Shown here in pieces: positions 10,444-21,529 of a stretch of DNA of 64,000 nt. The notes under the pieces are model-generated. The model was given only the letters and a program-made list of their open reading frames with translations. It was not told the DNA's origin and did no database searches. The DNA is from Beverwykella pulmonaria (lineage: Eukaryota; Ascomycota; Dothideomycetes; Pleosporales; Melanommataceae). Location: positions 3,961,546-4,025,545 of the forward strand of contig BCHH01000002.1 of assembly GCA_001599595.1 (NCBI GenBank), in the 5' to 3' direction. The translations under genes and the position numbers were made by a program. Every line of letters starts with the position of its first letter. The stretch's first letter is position 1.

Positions 10444-13400
10444 GGATGATTGTAACTATCTGGATCATTGTGGGGCGCGAGTCTCCATGGCCTCGAATGG
10501 GACATTGCAGACAGCACAGTATCTTTATGATAGACTGGTGCGGGGGATAAGATAGGGAGACGGGGAACTCGGAAGCGCTTGTTTCACGGGTAGGAATATT
10601 GACCTCGCCAGCGTCGTGGCCCCAGAGATATCAGGAACAGCCAGGGCAACTTGGGAAGAGACTCGTATTGGCTCATGCATGCTGAGGCTTGGGCAGACCG
10701 ACGCTGGGGAAGAAAATGATGATCAGGTGCCAGACAAAACCAGAGCCACATTCATAACACTCGATATCATGCGCGATTATTGCTGTATATCGGACGGCTC
10801 TGTATGAGGCTCTGTGTGAAATCACAATAAATATTTTCATTCCAGGCCTTGGGGCTTTCGCATAGTTGAAACGATGGTGAGATGCTCGCCGTCGGCCAGC
10901 TGCGTTGTTACACAGACCGGCCTTCCAGGAAAGCACAGAGAATTCAGGTCCACGAAATGCAGGGTCCGTCGTGTCTTATCTTACCATGAAACTGGCTGTT
11001 GGTCCGGATCAACGCGCTTGATACGCGGAATGCAAGTCATGCTTCGATGCAGCCAGATAAGATTGCTGTGTGAGCCGCGATAGGAAGCTGGATGAGGATG
11101 ATATGCCAAAAGGCGGTGATATGGTCGCTAACCCTGTCCCGCAAAGACGTACTGTGTCGACAGAATATCCAATGTTAGCTGAGAATAACAACTGTGGCCC
11201 ACGTTATTGGTAGTTGGACGAAACTGAGCCTGGAGATGTCGTTATCACTCAAGATAAGCTACGATTGCCTCATCGCGGAGCACGCACTCTGGGCACGCAC
11301 TCCACTCACCTGGGCACGGTATAAATTAACCCAGCTCCCGCCCTCTGGCAGGCAGGCCTCGATCCCCTTTCCTGGAATCTTCGGCCCATCCTCCGCCTGT
11401 CGTCTCCGCCCGCCTTCCCCGCTCCGCCCCTCGATCAAGGACCCCGCTACTAACATGCCAAGTTTCTACCTTGCTCCTAAAACGGATTCGACCTACAGAT
11501 AATGGTCGGCGCTGTTCACGACCTTACGTGCCCGATCCTGGAACTATGGAAGAACGTTCTTCCCCTTTACTTCTACTAGTACATGGCTGGCTTATATAAT
11601 CTCGAAGCTTATTTGACCCTTTGGACCCTCCAGGATAGGCTTGAAGGGACAACAGTCTGCATGAAGAGAGACTTGTACGCTCAGGCGCTGTGGAAAGGTT
11701 GATGTTGCAGTGAAGGAAGGGGGGTTATGGTCAGGTCTGGTGGTATTGAGAGGCGGTGAACGACAAAGGGGGTATCAGGCGCGCGAGCTTTGACAAAGCT
11801 TCCATCATGGACGCACACGAGCAACTTCTGATTACAGTGTGGGGAGTCGGGGTGTCCGTCGACGCGAGTTTCTCTCCACCTTGTCTATTGATCGGTGAGG
11901 GCCGTTCCCCTTAGAACGGAGGACAGAAACGAACACGTATTGTTGCCCCCACGACATCCCACACCCTTTCCAGGATCTTCCATCCGTGTTTCTGCACCAC
12001 GCCCCATCACACCCCGGAGGGGTTTCGCCTTGCTGGAAGGAGCGGGATTTCACGCATGGACCAGATATATTAGTTGCGGCAACGGCGGTAGAGGACGAGT
12101 AGCGCTGCGATGCCCACAATTCTATATCTCTGTCTTCTCCGCGGTTTACAGGAGAAAGCCAGAAAGCGAGAATCAGGGCAGAGACGCACAAAACCCACTT
12201 CTGCTCAATATCTGCAGCTTGAGATGGCCATCTCACTCGTGCAGGTGACAGGGAGGCTGAGCCGACGAATTCCGGTAGTATTGCGGGCCTAAGCGGCCTA
12301 GGTTTGTTTATCCCTGCTGGTGTGCTTGACTTGCGTATGGGACGGCGGTTGACCCCCACGCTTTCTTCCCTCGCATCGAAAACGACCTTTAAAAGGCAAC
12401 GCAGCAGTGCAGTGCCCTGCCGTCTCTGCGTCGAAAGACGCCACAGGGCGAGGTGAAGCTGCAAAGGGTAGGTGAGTTGCGCGTTGTTTCGAAGTACGCA
12501 GGAGAGAAGCTCTTTGCATGCGGGGGCAGCATGTGAAGGACACGGGCGTAGATGTCGTGAAACCAGGGTCGCGAGACGAGGAACCGATCTACCCTTTGGC
12601 TAGCGGTGCACTGGGCGGGATCCAGGCGTCGTGCGGCACGACGTCAACTACGCCGCGATGGGCAATAGCAATGAATCGTAGCAAGAGCGACGCCTCGTCA
12701 TCACGTTTGTGCGCGCCTAGAGGTAAGCTTCGTCAGCTTCTCCGTGAACAGAATTGGGCTCTTCCCAGGCTCCACCGCCGAAAAATAAGTACTTGCATGC
12801 ATCAATATCCAAATTCCCAAAGGTCTCGAATTCCCGGAATCTGCCACTGCCTACTGGTGACGGCTAAAAGCCATCTGTCTGCAGCAACGGTGCACCCATT
12901 AAAATTAAACAGCATGAGCCTGCGATGCAGGAAGTTTCCCAAAATGGGCTCGGTCTTGGGCTCATGGTCCCTGTGCAGATCATGTATCCCTGCAAATCTG
13001 ATGAAGAACCGCTGGTGTGCATCAGCATTGACAAGCAATCTTCGATCATTGCCAGATGTCGGAGGCTTTTGGCGAAGAAATGATAGCGTGGTGCGAAAGC
13101 GGAGCAGGGCGGCGACACCGCGACATTGTCACAAGACATATGCTCGCAATGGTCAAGTGCGAAGTCAAAAAAGACGATTTCTGATGTGGTCGGCATTGAA
13201 ATTGCCACAGTCGAATGAAGGCGGACGAATGGATCGTCTGAGTAAGGGCGAGGTTCCAAATGCTGGCGCTCGAGACTCATCTCAACAGGGCTTTTTGTGA
13301 TGCTGAGTTTGGACGCGCTGTCGTCAATTCCAACCCCTCAACCGTCCGTGCAACGCGGAAGAGCTGTCAAAATTAACTCCACGCTCAGGTCTCTCACACG

Positions 13401-14583
13401 CACGTGCTTCGCCACGCGTAGATTCAGGAGTGGAGACGTCGTGCAAGTCATATTGGGGTGGATCCCTCGATTTGAAGACCCTGGAGCTGCCTCAGGGTAG
13501 AGTCGGGAATTGTAGGAGGATGCTGCTCGGGACATTCTCGCTTTGTGGCCTCAAGCGGTAAGCCGTCGCTAAATGTCGGAAGGGGGTTTTCCAAGCTTCG
13601 GATGAGAGGGTAGGAGATGGTCTTGAGATGGTGTGTTTCTCCTGACTCTCTAGCAGAGTTGAAACGAAAAGTCTTGCTCTCGCTCTGCGTCTTGGTTCCG
13701 TGCACTCACTGGCTGCAGAACCGTCGAATTGGTGAAGGAAGCAAAGGCAGCCAATGGGCGCACGTACAGCCGTTGTGGTGGTTTTGCCGTGAACTGGAGC
13801 CGCCTTGTTGGTCTTTGTGGAGCACCGTTCCGTAATTCTGGCCACCATCTGGAGGGAAGGGAGGAACCACGCACATGGCGAGGAAGTGGGGCTTGCGGAT
13901 GGCGGGCCTTTGATAGCCCTCTCTCTGCCAGTGTTTCCTTGGTGCTCGCGAGACCTGCTCGAGCGCGCTCACGACTCTCCTCCCGTGCCTCACCCGACAG
14001 TGAACCAACATTGCCGCTGCTTTGCCTGCACCTGGACATGTCAATGCCGCGCAGCGCGCTCTGTCCAGGGTTCCAAATTGGCTCTGCACGGACGCGTCTC
14101 CACCGACAGGGAGCCGGCGGGCGTGCATCTGAGGCCTGAAGGGCCGAGCATTGTTTTCCCGCCCGCTGCGCGGTCCGTGATGTTTTTGCTTGTTGAGCCT
14201 CGCGCTGGGGCCGACCGTGTCGTGTGCCAACGGCTCGCTCGTGGTCGCCGTCTGCGCCGTCCCTTCGAGCCTGAATCTTGACGCTGCTCCGCTCCGTCGA
14301 CGTGCCGCCGGCGCGACCCTCCAACATCGTCGTGCAGGGACGCCTCTCTCGGCAGCGCACCCTGGCTCGTCCTGCGGGCACCCTCGAGGTTCAAGGTCGA
14401 CTTGAAGCGTCCATCGAATCAGGGCCCCGTGGCGCGCCCAGCTCCCCCACGCTCTCACGGCCTCAACTCCATCCCCAAACCACCGAGCACCACCGAGGAG
14501 CACCAGCTCTGCTGCGGTCGCCAGAAGTTAGGACCACCACCCGTCTGCCAAGCGTGCTAGTGGAGCTGTCGCTGCGAAGTCGC
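10444..14583. other. Long non-coding stretch upstream of areA
   Basis: These 4.1 kb hold many overlapping frames on both strands, the longest being 260 residues (12518-13300 plus) and 265 residues (13706-14503 minus). None has a recognisable domain or repeats a known family. From about 13.7 kb the sequence is GC-rich, which lengthens frames by chance. The 3' part probably includes the areA promoter and transcribed leader, since long 5' leaders are common for this gene class. A TATA-like TATAAATTAA lies at 11319-11328 but I cannot tie it to a gene. Confidence 0.5.
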
Positions 14584-14655
14584 ATGCTCCTCTTGGGCCT
14601 GCTAGCCCTGTCTCTGTCAATTGTGGGCGCGCAATTCGCCCAACAGCGCCGCTGA
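14584..14655 (+). other. Upstream ORF of 23 codons in the presumed areA leader
   Basis: ATG at 14584 opens a 23-residue frame ending 169 bp before the areA start codon. The peptide begins MLLLGLLALSLSIVGAQ and is strongly hydrophobic. If the areA mRNA starts upstream of 14584, ribosomes would meet this frame first and it could damp translation. Transcript start is not known from the sequence. Confidence 0.35.
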
Positions 14656-14824
14656 CTGCACCCGCACCCCGCCACGAACGAACTGAAGTCTACCACACTC
14701 GTCTGCCAGGCTCGTACAGGCTAACAGGTCGCGGGCGCACGCAAAAGCAAATACAGTTGCCTTGCTGCACGCACCCAACACCGCAGCCTTTTCTGGAGAC
14801 CCCCGGGAATCACCACACTCGGCT

Positions 14825-17706
14825 ATGGCCCAATATCACGGGGTACAGCGTGGGGGAGAGGGAGCGCACGCGGATCGACCTGCTCCGAATACATCATCGA
14901 CTGCGAGACACGCTTGCCCAGCAGTAGCTTCCCTCAACAGCTCCTCCGCTCTATTCGCACCCAGCGCTCTGTCCCCAAAGCCAACCGCCAATCTGGACGG
15001 CACACTCCATCTCACGTCCGACGACGCGGCCGCGCGCAGGGGGATGCTCGAGGAGCCCTTTTTCCCAACTTTGAAGAACGACGCGAGTAGCCCCGACCTA
15101 GACAACCCCCAGCGGATGCAGCAGAACGACCCGCTTGCGACCCAGATATGGAAATTGTATTCCAAGGCGAAGAATCAGCTCCCCAATGCGGAGCGCATGG
15201 AAAATCTGACCTGGCGAATGATGGCCATGAGCATGCGGCGTGCCGAGCTCGATCGCAATAAAGGGTACGGAATACGCCATGCTGCAACAACTCACAACAG
15301 CCCCATTTACGTGCGACCCTCGAAACAAATGCTAACGACCACTTCTCTTCGTACAGGCTAGGCCAAACTAACGCCATGAAGCCGCCTACCTCGACTCCGG
15401 CCAACGTGGCCCCCGCGTCGAGATCCGCACCGAGCGGAATTGCACAATTGAGAAAAACGGTAGACCAGCAGGGACACACTCCACAGACGGACGCGATGAA
15501 TTTGGACGATTTTATATTTCCATCGTCTGTAGGATCGCCAGCAGGATTACCTCCGTCTCCGTCAAATGAGACGAAAGCCTCTAATGCATCCGCCCCAGCG
15601 ATACCGATAAGGAAACCCACTCAAGCCCACGACCAAAACCTCTCCCTTGCCCGCGCTTCCGCACCCTCAGTTCCTCCACTTGTCACTCGAGAGTATGAAT
15701 TTGGTTATGTGCAGCGTCACGTCCGCAAGACAAGTATCGACGAGCGACGAGTAAGTGTCTTATCTATCGCACCTCCGTACCCTCTCTGTACAGCCCGACT
15801 AACGCCTTATCAGCCTCCTAAGCGGCGCGCTGAGGCCTCTCCCCAAGTGCCTCCGGTCAACAACACAATGATACCAACCGATCTCGATGCAGAGGCTGCT
15901 CTGAACCAGTATTCGCTCGATCACTCGATGCACCAACCCGCCGCCTTCCACTCTCAACCCCAAGTGCCCTTCTCAATCGACACCTTTCAACTGCACGAAG
16001 ACCCCATCATAAGCTCTGCTGGTCCATTCCAACAGAACTTTGGCTTCTCGCCTGTCGGGTCGCCCCTCATGAATCAGAACGCTTCGTACTCGAACCTCTA
16101 CAACCCGAACTCAATGGGGTCCTCCCTCAACTCCACCGACTACTACTCTCCTCCGAGCTCTGCCTTTCCCTCGACAGTATCGACCCCGCAGCCTGTCGCT
16201 GACGACAACCACCTGTACTTTGATCGCAATGGCATGGATATCCGTGGCCCGCATGCCGGCGGCTCCTATGGACCCCATCGGCCGTCGAATCTGTCGTCTT
16301 CTATGCAGCCTCAATACATCTTCAATCCGAGTGGCACTGGAGACTCCATGTTCAGCGCTGTAACGAACGCCAGCGCTTCAGCGCCCTACTCGGCTTCAGC
16401 GTTTAGCCAATCGGGACATGTTGATCCATCCCACGTCCTGCACAACAATCTTCCCATGCGCACCGATAACATGCAAATACCGCGACATGAGAACATGTTC
16501 TCATTCGGTGGCGACTCTGATGCTGAAGATGAGGAGGGCGGCGCCTTTGCGGAGAGAAATATGCCGTCGCAGTCCGACTACTCCCCCATGGACGACGGAT
16601 CACTCGACTTCAATGCTGGATTCCAGTGGGAAACCAATCTCTCGAATACATTCAATCCGATTCCCGCGCGATACCCAGCTGGTCCACCACGAAAGTCAGT
16701 CACAATCGGAACGACAGAAATGGTTCCCTCGCCAGAGCACTGGAGTCCGGGAGGCAGCCTTGGGCGTACGCACGGCTCAGCAGCCTCTGTCAGTGACATC
16801 CGAAATCGTGGGAACGATCCACGGCGGCAGAAGATACCCCGCACGAGTTCGACTCCGAATACCACCGGTTTGAACCTTCAAGGAATGCATGGTCGACCCC
16901 AATCGTCGCCAAACTCCCCCCCAGAGTCAGGCTTCAGCTCTGCCGCTCCATCCCGTCCGCCGAGCCCGGGCGGCACAAAGCAAGGTGAACAGAGCAGTGT
17001 CCCCACAACTTGCACCAACTGCTTTACTCAGACTACGCCTTTATGGCGTCGCAATCCAGAAGGTCATCCGCTCTGCAACGCATGCGGCCTATTTCTGAAA
17101 CTGCATGGTGTAGTTCGCCCACTGTCTCTCAAGACAGACGTGATCAAGAAGCGCAATCGTGGAAGCGGCAACTCAGCGCCCGTCGGCTCAGCGTCGACCC
17201 GGTCGTCAAAGAAATCGTCACGGAAAAATTCTCTAGCCCATACGCCTGTTACAACGCCTACATCAGGTAAAGCAAGTGGTGGCGATTCAGAATCTCCCAA
17301 ATCAACGGGTTCTGTGAGTGCTGGAGCGACAAGCGCAACCGGCGCGAATTCCGCGTCCGGTAGCATGCCAAGTGTAAAACCCGGAGGTGTTATTCCCATT
17401 GCACCTGGCCCACCAAAGCCGCAGCTTAACAACTCTAGCAACTCGATTCAAGGTGGCCGTAGTGTGAACGTGGCCCCCAAGCGGGCTCGACGCCAAAGTA
17501 AGAGTGGTGGGCATGAACTAGAGATGGCCGATGCCGAAGATACTAGCGGGAAAGCGGCCTCCACTGCTAGGAGGAAAGACTCGACAACTATTATGTCGAA
17601 TACGATGCAGAATCCGAACCTCGGCAGCCTTCCCATGGGTGCTATGGGACAGGGCCTCACATCAAGTGGGCCGCAAGAGTGGGAGTGGCTGACCATGAGT
17701 TTGTGA
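14825..17706 (+). CDS. areA: GATA-type nitrogen regulatory transcription factor AreA
   Basis: Three exons, 14825-15264, 15357-15750 and 15814-17706, give 908 residues, close to known AreA/NIT2 length. Residues ~100-145 match the conserved N-terminal block ([15 protein letters not shown]...[14 protein letters not shown]). The second intron (63 bp) lies exactly between DERR and PPKRRAE of another conserved block. One GATA zinc finger, C-x2-C-x17-C-x2-C, spans C678-C702, followed by the basic region [11 protein letters not shown]. The protein ends [10 protein letters not shown], the conserved tail that in Aspergillus contributes to binding the co-repressor NmrA. AreA binds HGATAR sites and activates genes for secondary nitrogen sources when ammonium and glutamine are scarce. 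Because intron 2 is stop-free and in frame, an unspliced message would insert 21 residues. Confidence 0.96.
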
Positions 17707-18837
17707 ACGATAATACCCAAGACATATACATGACGCCTTATTACGGAGAAATCTAATCTATGGTTTGAAAACGGAGTATCTCCTGGAGTTTTGTTTCCAA
17801 TCCAACAGCAACTTCGAAGAGGCCTACCTCTCTGGGTCCTAGGGTTCTCGGCCCTTTACGCATCGACCGCGTCCACCGCCAGCAATTTTCCGGCGTTTGA
17901 TAAGTCTTTGTTATTGCACTATCTCGCTCCATGGGACTCGGCGTTCGGAAATTCATTGCTTTTTCGCTTTGATAGGAGGAACTACTGGAGCGATTGCGAT
18001 TCCATTTTTCTCGTGCCCCCGTTTTCATGGATCCGGTTTACTTTCTATACCTCTCTATTTCTTGTCGGTTCTACCTCTTTGCGCTGGATAGACATGGGTT
18101 GTGGATTTCGGTTCGACTCTTTTCCTTATTTTTCCGACTCTCCACACATGGTTGTCAGCAGGATGGAGGAGGCAGGCGCTCCATTAAAGCTGTGCACCGC
18201 ATAATACTGAAACGAGACCGAGGCATCAAGACGGGAATTCGGCCCCGGTTGGCTTCTGCCTGACGCTTCTTCGAATGGTGCTTTTTCGTGGCATGAGCTT
18301 ATGAGAGATTCCCCTTGGTTTGGGTGGTGGTGGTGGTCGGGGTGGTTAATGTGCTTTTGTGTCTTTTCATGCTTGGAGCGTGTCGATGGGCTGCTAGCTG
18401 GCGTTTAGAGTACACATGCGTACATAGACGATGATGGACGGTTGATATCCCTTTGATGATATAAACGTCAGGCGGAGGAGGAACGAGCAAATGCTGGTAT
18501 ACGAACAATCAAATTTACAAACTCCAACGAGGCTCGTGGTTTATTGTGACTGGATTCCATCTCTAATCACATGGAAGCTCATCCGCTGGACATTGGACGT
18601 CGTTAGGCGACTTGATGCCATTACTATTACTCAGGTGCCAATTGGTCCGGCCTTCGCCTATGAAAGACGCTCATTCGTTCTTTCCCAATTCGTGCCCCGC
18701 GGTGGGGTGGAAAGAGCTTGGGCAATTGGCAACATCAGCCCCGCAGACGTCACCAAAGGGAAAGTGTTAATTATGTAAACACATTGCCAACCTCAACTCA
18801 CCTCATCTTGTACTTAGTACACCTTCCAATCCCAACT
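17707..18837. other. areA 3' region and spacer
   Basis: No gene is seen. The AT-rich first few hundred bases are presumably the areA 3' untranslated region, which in Aspergillus affects mRNA stability. Open frames (for example 17791-18204 plus) show no known domain. Confidence 0.5.
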
Positions 18838-18881
18838 GCATCGTCAGCATTGCCAGCACCGTCAGCATCGTCAGCATCGTC
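18838..18881 (+). repeat. Imperfect GCATCGTCA short tandem repeat
   Basis: Roughly five degenerate copies of a 9-bp unit related to GTCAGCATC lie 43 bp upstream of the DJ-1-like start codon. They probably fall in its promoter or 5' leader. Confidence 0.7.
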
Positions 18882-18923
18882 CTCTGAAATTGAACCACTA
18901 CGCGACAGATTCGCTCGCCTACC

Positions 18924-19986
18924 ATGCCGAAAGCCTTGATCCTTCTAGCCGATGGATCCGAGGAGGTTCGTGAGTCCGGGTACAGGACCTAGTTTGGCTG
19001 CTGTTCAACCTTGGAACAGTTCAGGCAGTCTATCTTGTACCTTCCCTTCTTGTAAACATCTGCTAATTATGGCTGTAGTAAGCAAAATGCCTCTGCATTG
19101 AACTGCAACCATGTGTAAACGTGTACTAAGACTCGTACCTCAAATCTTAGGATTGAGATGGTCACGCCGTATGATGGTACGATCATTCGCGTTCCTGTCC
19201 TCTATCACACTCACGACAGCATTGAAATGGGGAGGAGTGAGCAGCAGGATATGTAGAAGGCTGAGCATCGACGGGGTTTCAGGATCAAAGCTGACACCCA
19301 TGTTACTAGTACTCGTGCGTGCAGGCTTCGAGGTAAAATCGGTAGGTGTGAAGCTGGAGAATGCAGGGCTCGCAACGTGAGTCTCCGCTCCTTCACCTCT
19401 CTGCGCTGCATGTTGGTCGATTCCAATCTTCCCTCTCTACGAACGCCTACTAGCCGACTAACCCACCACAGCATGAGCCGCAACATCCGCATCGCGCCCG
19501 ACATAAATTCCCTCTCAGACCTCCCTTATCAAACAGCCCACTCAGACTTCGACATCCTGATCCTACCTGGCGGTGCTCAAGGCGCAGCAACCTTCTGTGA
19601 AACCGACCAAGTCCTCCAGATGATCACAAACTTCCGCAACGCGGACAAACATGTAGCAGCAATCTGCGCCGCGACTACGGCACTAGTAGCCGCCCAAAAG
19701 AAGTACGGCGGCGCCAAAGTCGAGGTCACGAGTCATCCGAGCGTAAAGCAGGGAATCAAGGACGAAGAGTGGGAGTACAGTGAGAAAAGTGTTGCGCTTA
19801 GCGGGAAGGTGCTTACTTCTAGAGGGTGAGTAGCGATATTCCAGTTGTGGGGAGAATGGAGGTGCTAATATGTGGCTGTGCAGGGCTGGCACGGCTATGA
19901 GCTTTGCGCTTGAAATTGTTGAGATCTTTTGCGGAAAGGAGAAGAGAGACAATACCAGTGGACCAATGATGGTGGTGAATGCTTGA
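18924..19986 (+). CDS. DJ-1/PfpI family protein
   Basis: A five-exon gene: 18924-18965 or -18979, 19151-19176, 19310-19376, 19472-19825 and 19884-19986. It begins MPKALILLADGSEE and continues IEMVTPYD, VLVRAGFEVKSVGV, then a long exon with DFDILILPGGAQGA and AAICAATTALVAA, whose Cys is the DJ-1 nucleophile position, then VTSHPSVK. It ends GTAMSFALEIVE. Length is about 196-201 residues, normal for the family. DJ-1 proteins are small cytosolic enzymes with glyoxalase or deglycase activity and a role in oxidative stress. The first junction is odd: the obvious donor after GAG GAG and the obvious acceptor at 19150 differ by one base in phase. Using the downstream donor at 18980 restores frame but inserts VRESG beside the conserved glutamate. 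Confidence 0.88.
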
Positions 19987-20089
19987 TGAGACAGTGGTTT
20001 CAGGAGAGTGCGTTGAGGATGATTTATCCTGAGCGGTATGCTCGGTGCTATGTTGGGCTGTGATCAATTTTCGGGCACAATATGCTATC

Positions 20090-21472
20090 ATGGTCGAATC
20101 AACGTTTGTCAGCGGATGTTACATTCCCATTTTCACGGTAAGGTGGGATCATTCGAAGCCATGGAAGGCAAATCAGGATGTCATGCTTGATGTTCTACTT
20201 GGGAACCCAGTGCACACAGCCATCTTTCAATCGTGTTTCACGCTCAGAGATCGGGATGGGCCTTATACGGCATACGAGCTTACAATTCTTAAACACCACG
20301 ACCAGACTAGAAGGAAGTTAGAAAACTCTCTTGCTTCAACATTATCACCAAATCATGGAGAGATCAAGAGCTGGCTTTCTTACGTTTCTGGTTCAGAAAA
20401 GAGTCGCAAGGCGGTAGTTTCTGCTATTGCATCAATGAGTCTAACAACCTATTTTGTAAGGCTTGGGATGTCTGAATATGGAATTGATACCTCTTATCCG
20501 ATCCCACGGACATATGAAGCTTCGTTCACCAAAAGTGGGATGTCCAACCCTAAGAATAGAAGAACCCTTCTTTTGGAGGCTTCATGGAGAGGCGATCTAA
20601 CTGCAATCAAATACCTCATCGAAGTTGGAGCGAACACCGAAGTATGGGACTGTCATCCTGGTGATCCAGATGAGCTCGAAATCACACCCCTCCACGCTGC
20701 CGCTGTACAAGACCATTTAGAAGCTACACAATTTCTCCTCGAAAGCGGAGCATCTTCAACAGCTAGAGCTAAAGAAGTGGGGTTTTCCGAGTATGTGCGA
20801 TATAGTGCACTAAACGCTCTTCACTTTGCAGCATGCTCGGAATCTGGCAAGGCTGTTCGTATACTCGCTGAACGACTAATTCCACCTGATTTCCATCGAC
20901 CGGTTCCCCCAAGTCCTCTTATGTCGAGGCCTCAAATATACCCAAGGTTTGATCGCGGCCACATCCTAGTAGTTCCTCTGTCCTTCAGATTGAGAGTGTG
21001 TTCGGACTGGGTGTAATCTTACTGGATCCGCAGATGGCGGTGATTCGCGGAATTGAACTTCAGAAGGTTGAGGCTGGCAAGAAGCCGGAAATCTCCCACT
21101 CTGGGCACCATGTGAGAGTTGGCAAGGGGCAACTCAACTTCTGCACTAGTATGCTTCTTATTCAGATTGACTTGTACCTTCGTCACTTGGGAGGTGATCA
21201 AGAGGTAACCTTCACCTTTTTCACGTATGGAGGCGCTGATGGAAAGCGTAGTGGAGATGGTGATGGTAACGTGGAAATTGAGCCTGGGGACTCCGGGCTT
21301 TCACAAATGTGTAGAGTGGAACGTCGCGAAAAGTCGGAAAACAGATCTTATAATCCTCGATTATGTACTGTGACATTGAAAGCAACCACAAATTCTCTCA
21401 GAGAATCTTTACCGGCTCATGAGTGGACCGCTGTGACGGTATATATGTTATTCTATACGCACCTCACCCTAT
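20090..21472 (+). pseudogene. Ankyrin-repeat gene, frameshifted and cut by a retroelement
   Basis: One open frame (20090-21016) encodes ~308 residues with two to three ankyrin-like repeats, including TLLLEASWRGDLTAIKYLIE, EITPLHAAAVQDHLEATQFL and LNALHFAACSESG. A second frame (from about 20984 to 21470), shifted by one base, continues in the same style (GHHVRVGKGQLNFCTSMLL, QIDLYLRHLGG). Together they read like one protein if a single-base shift at about 20985-20997 is ignored; the only intron candidates there do not restore frame. Coding resemblance stops near 21440, and an ambiguous N sits at 21473, close to retroelement sequence. A truncated pseudogene is likeliest; a sequencing error plus a rearranged 3' end is the alternative. 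Confidence 0.6.
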
Positions 21473-21529
21473 NGGGTTCACTGCACCTTTTTAGGTAGCG
21501 CTGGTCGAGTGGTATAGAGCTTGCTCCTG

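Noticed and set aside
11832..12464. 210-residue minus-strand frame
   Set aside because: No recognisable domain, no splice partner, and competing plus-strand frames of similar quality.
12518..13300. 260-residue plus-strand frame in the areA upstream region
   Set aside because: Composition looks random, overlaps frames of similar length on the other strand and has no domain.
13706..14503. 265-residue minus-strand frame, with others overlapping
   Set aside because: The GC-rich stretch lowers stop frequency in all frames. The peptide is Arg/Ala/Gly-biased and unlike any family.
15012..15620. 202-residue minus-strand frame over areA exons
   Set aside because: It is antisense to the clear areA coding sequence and has no features of its own.
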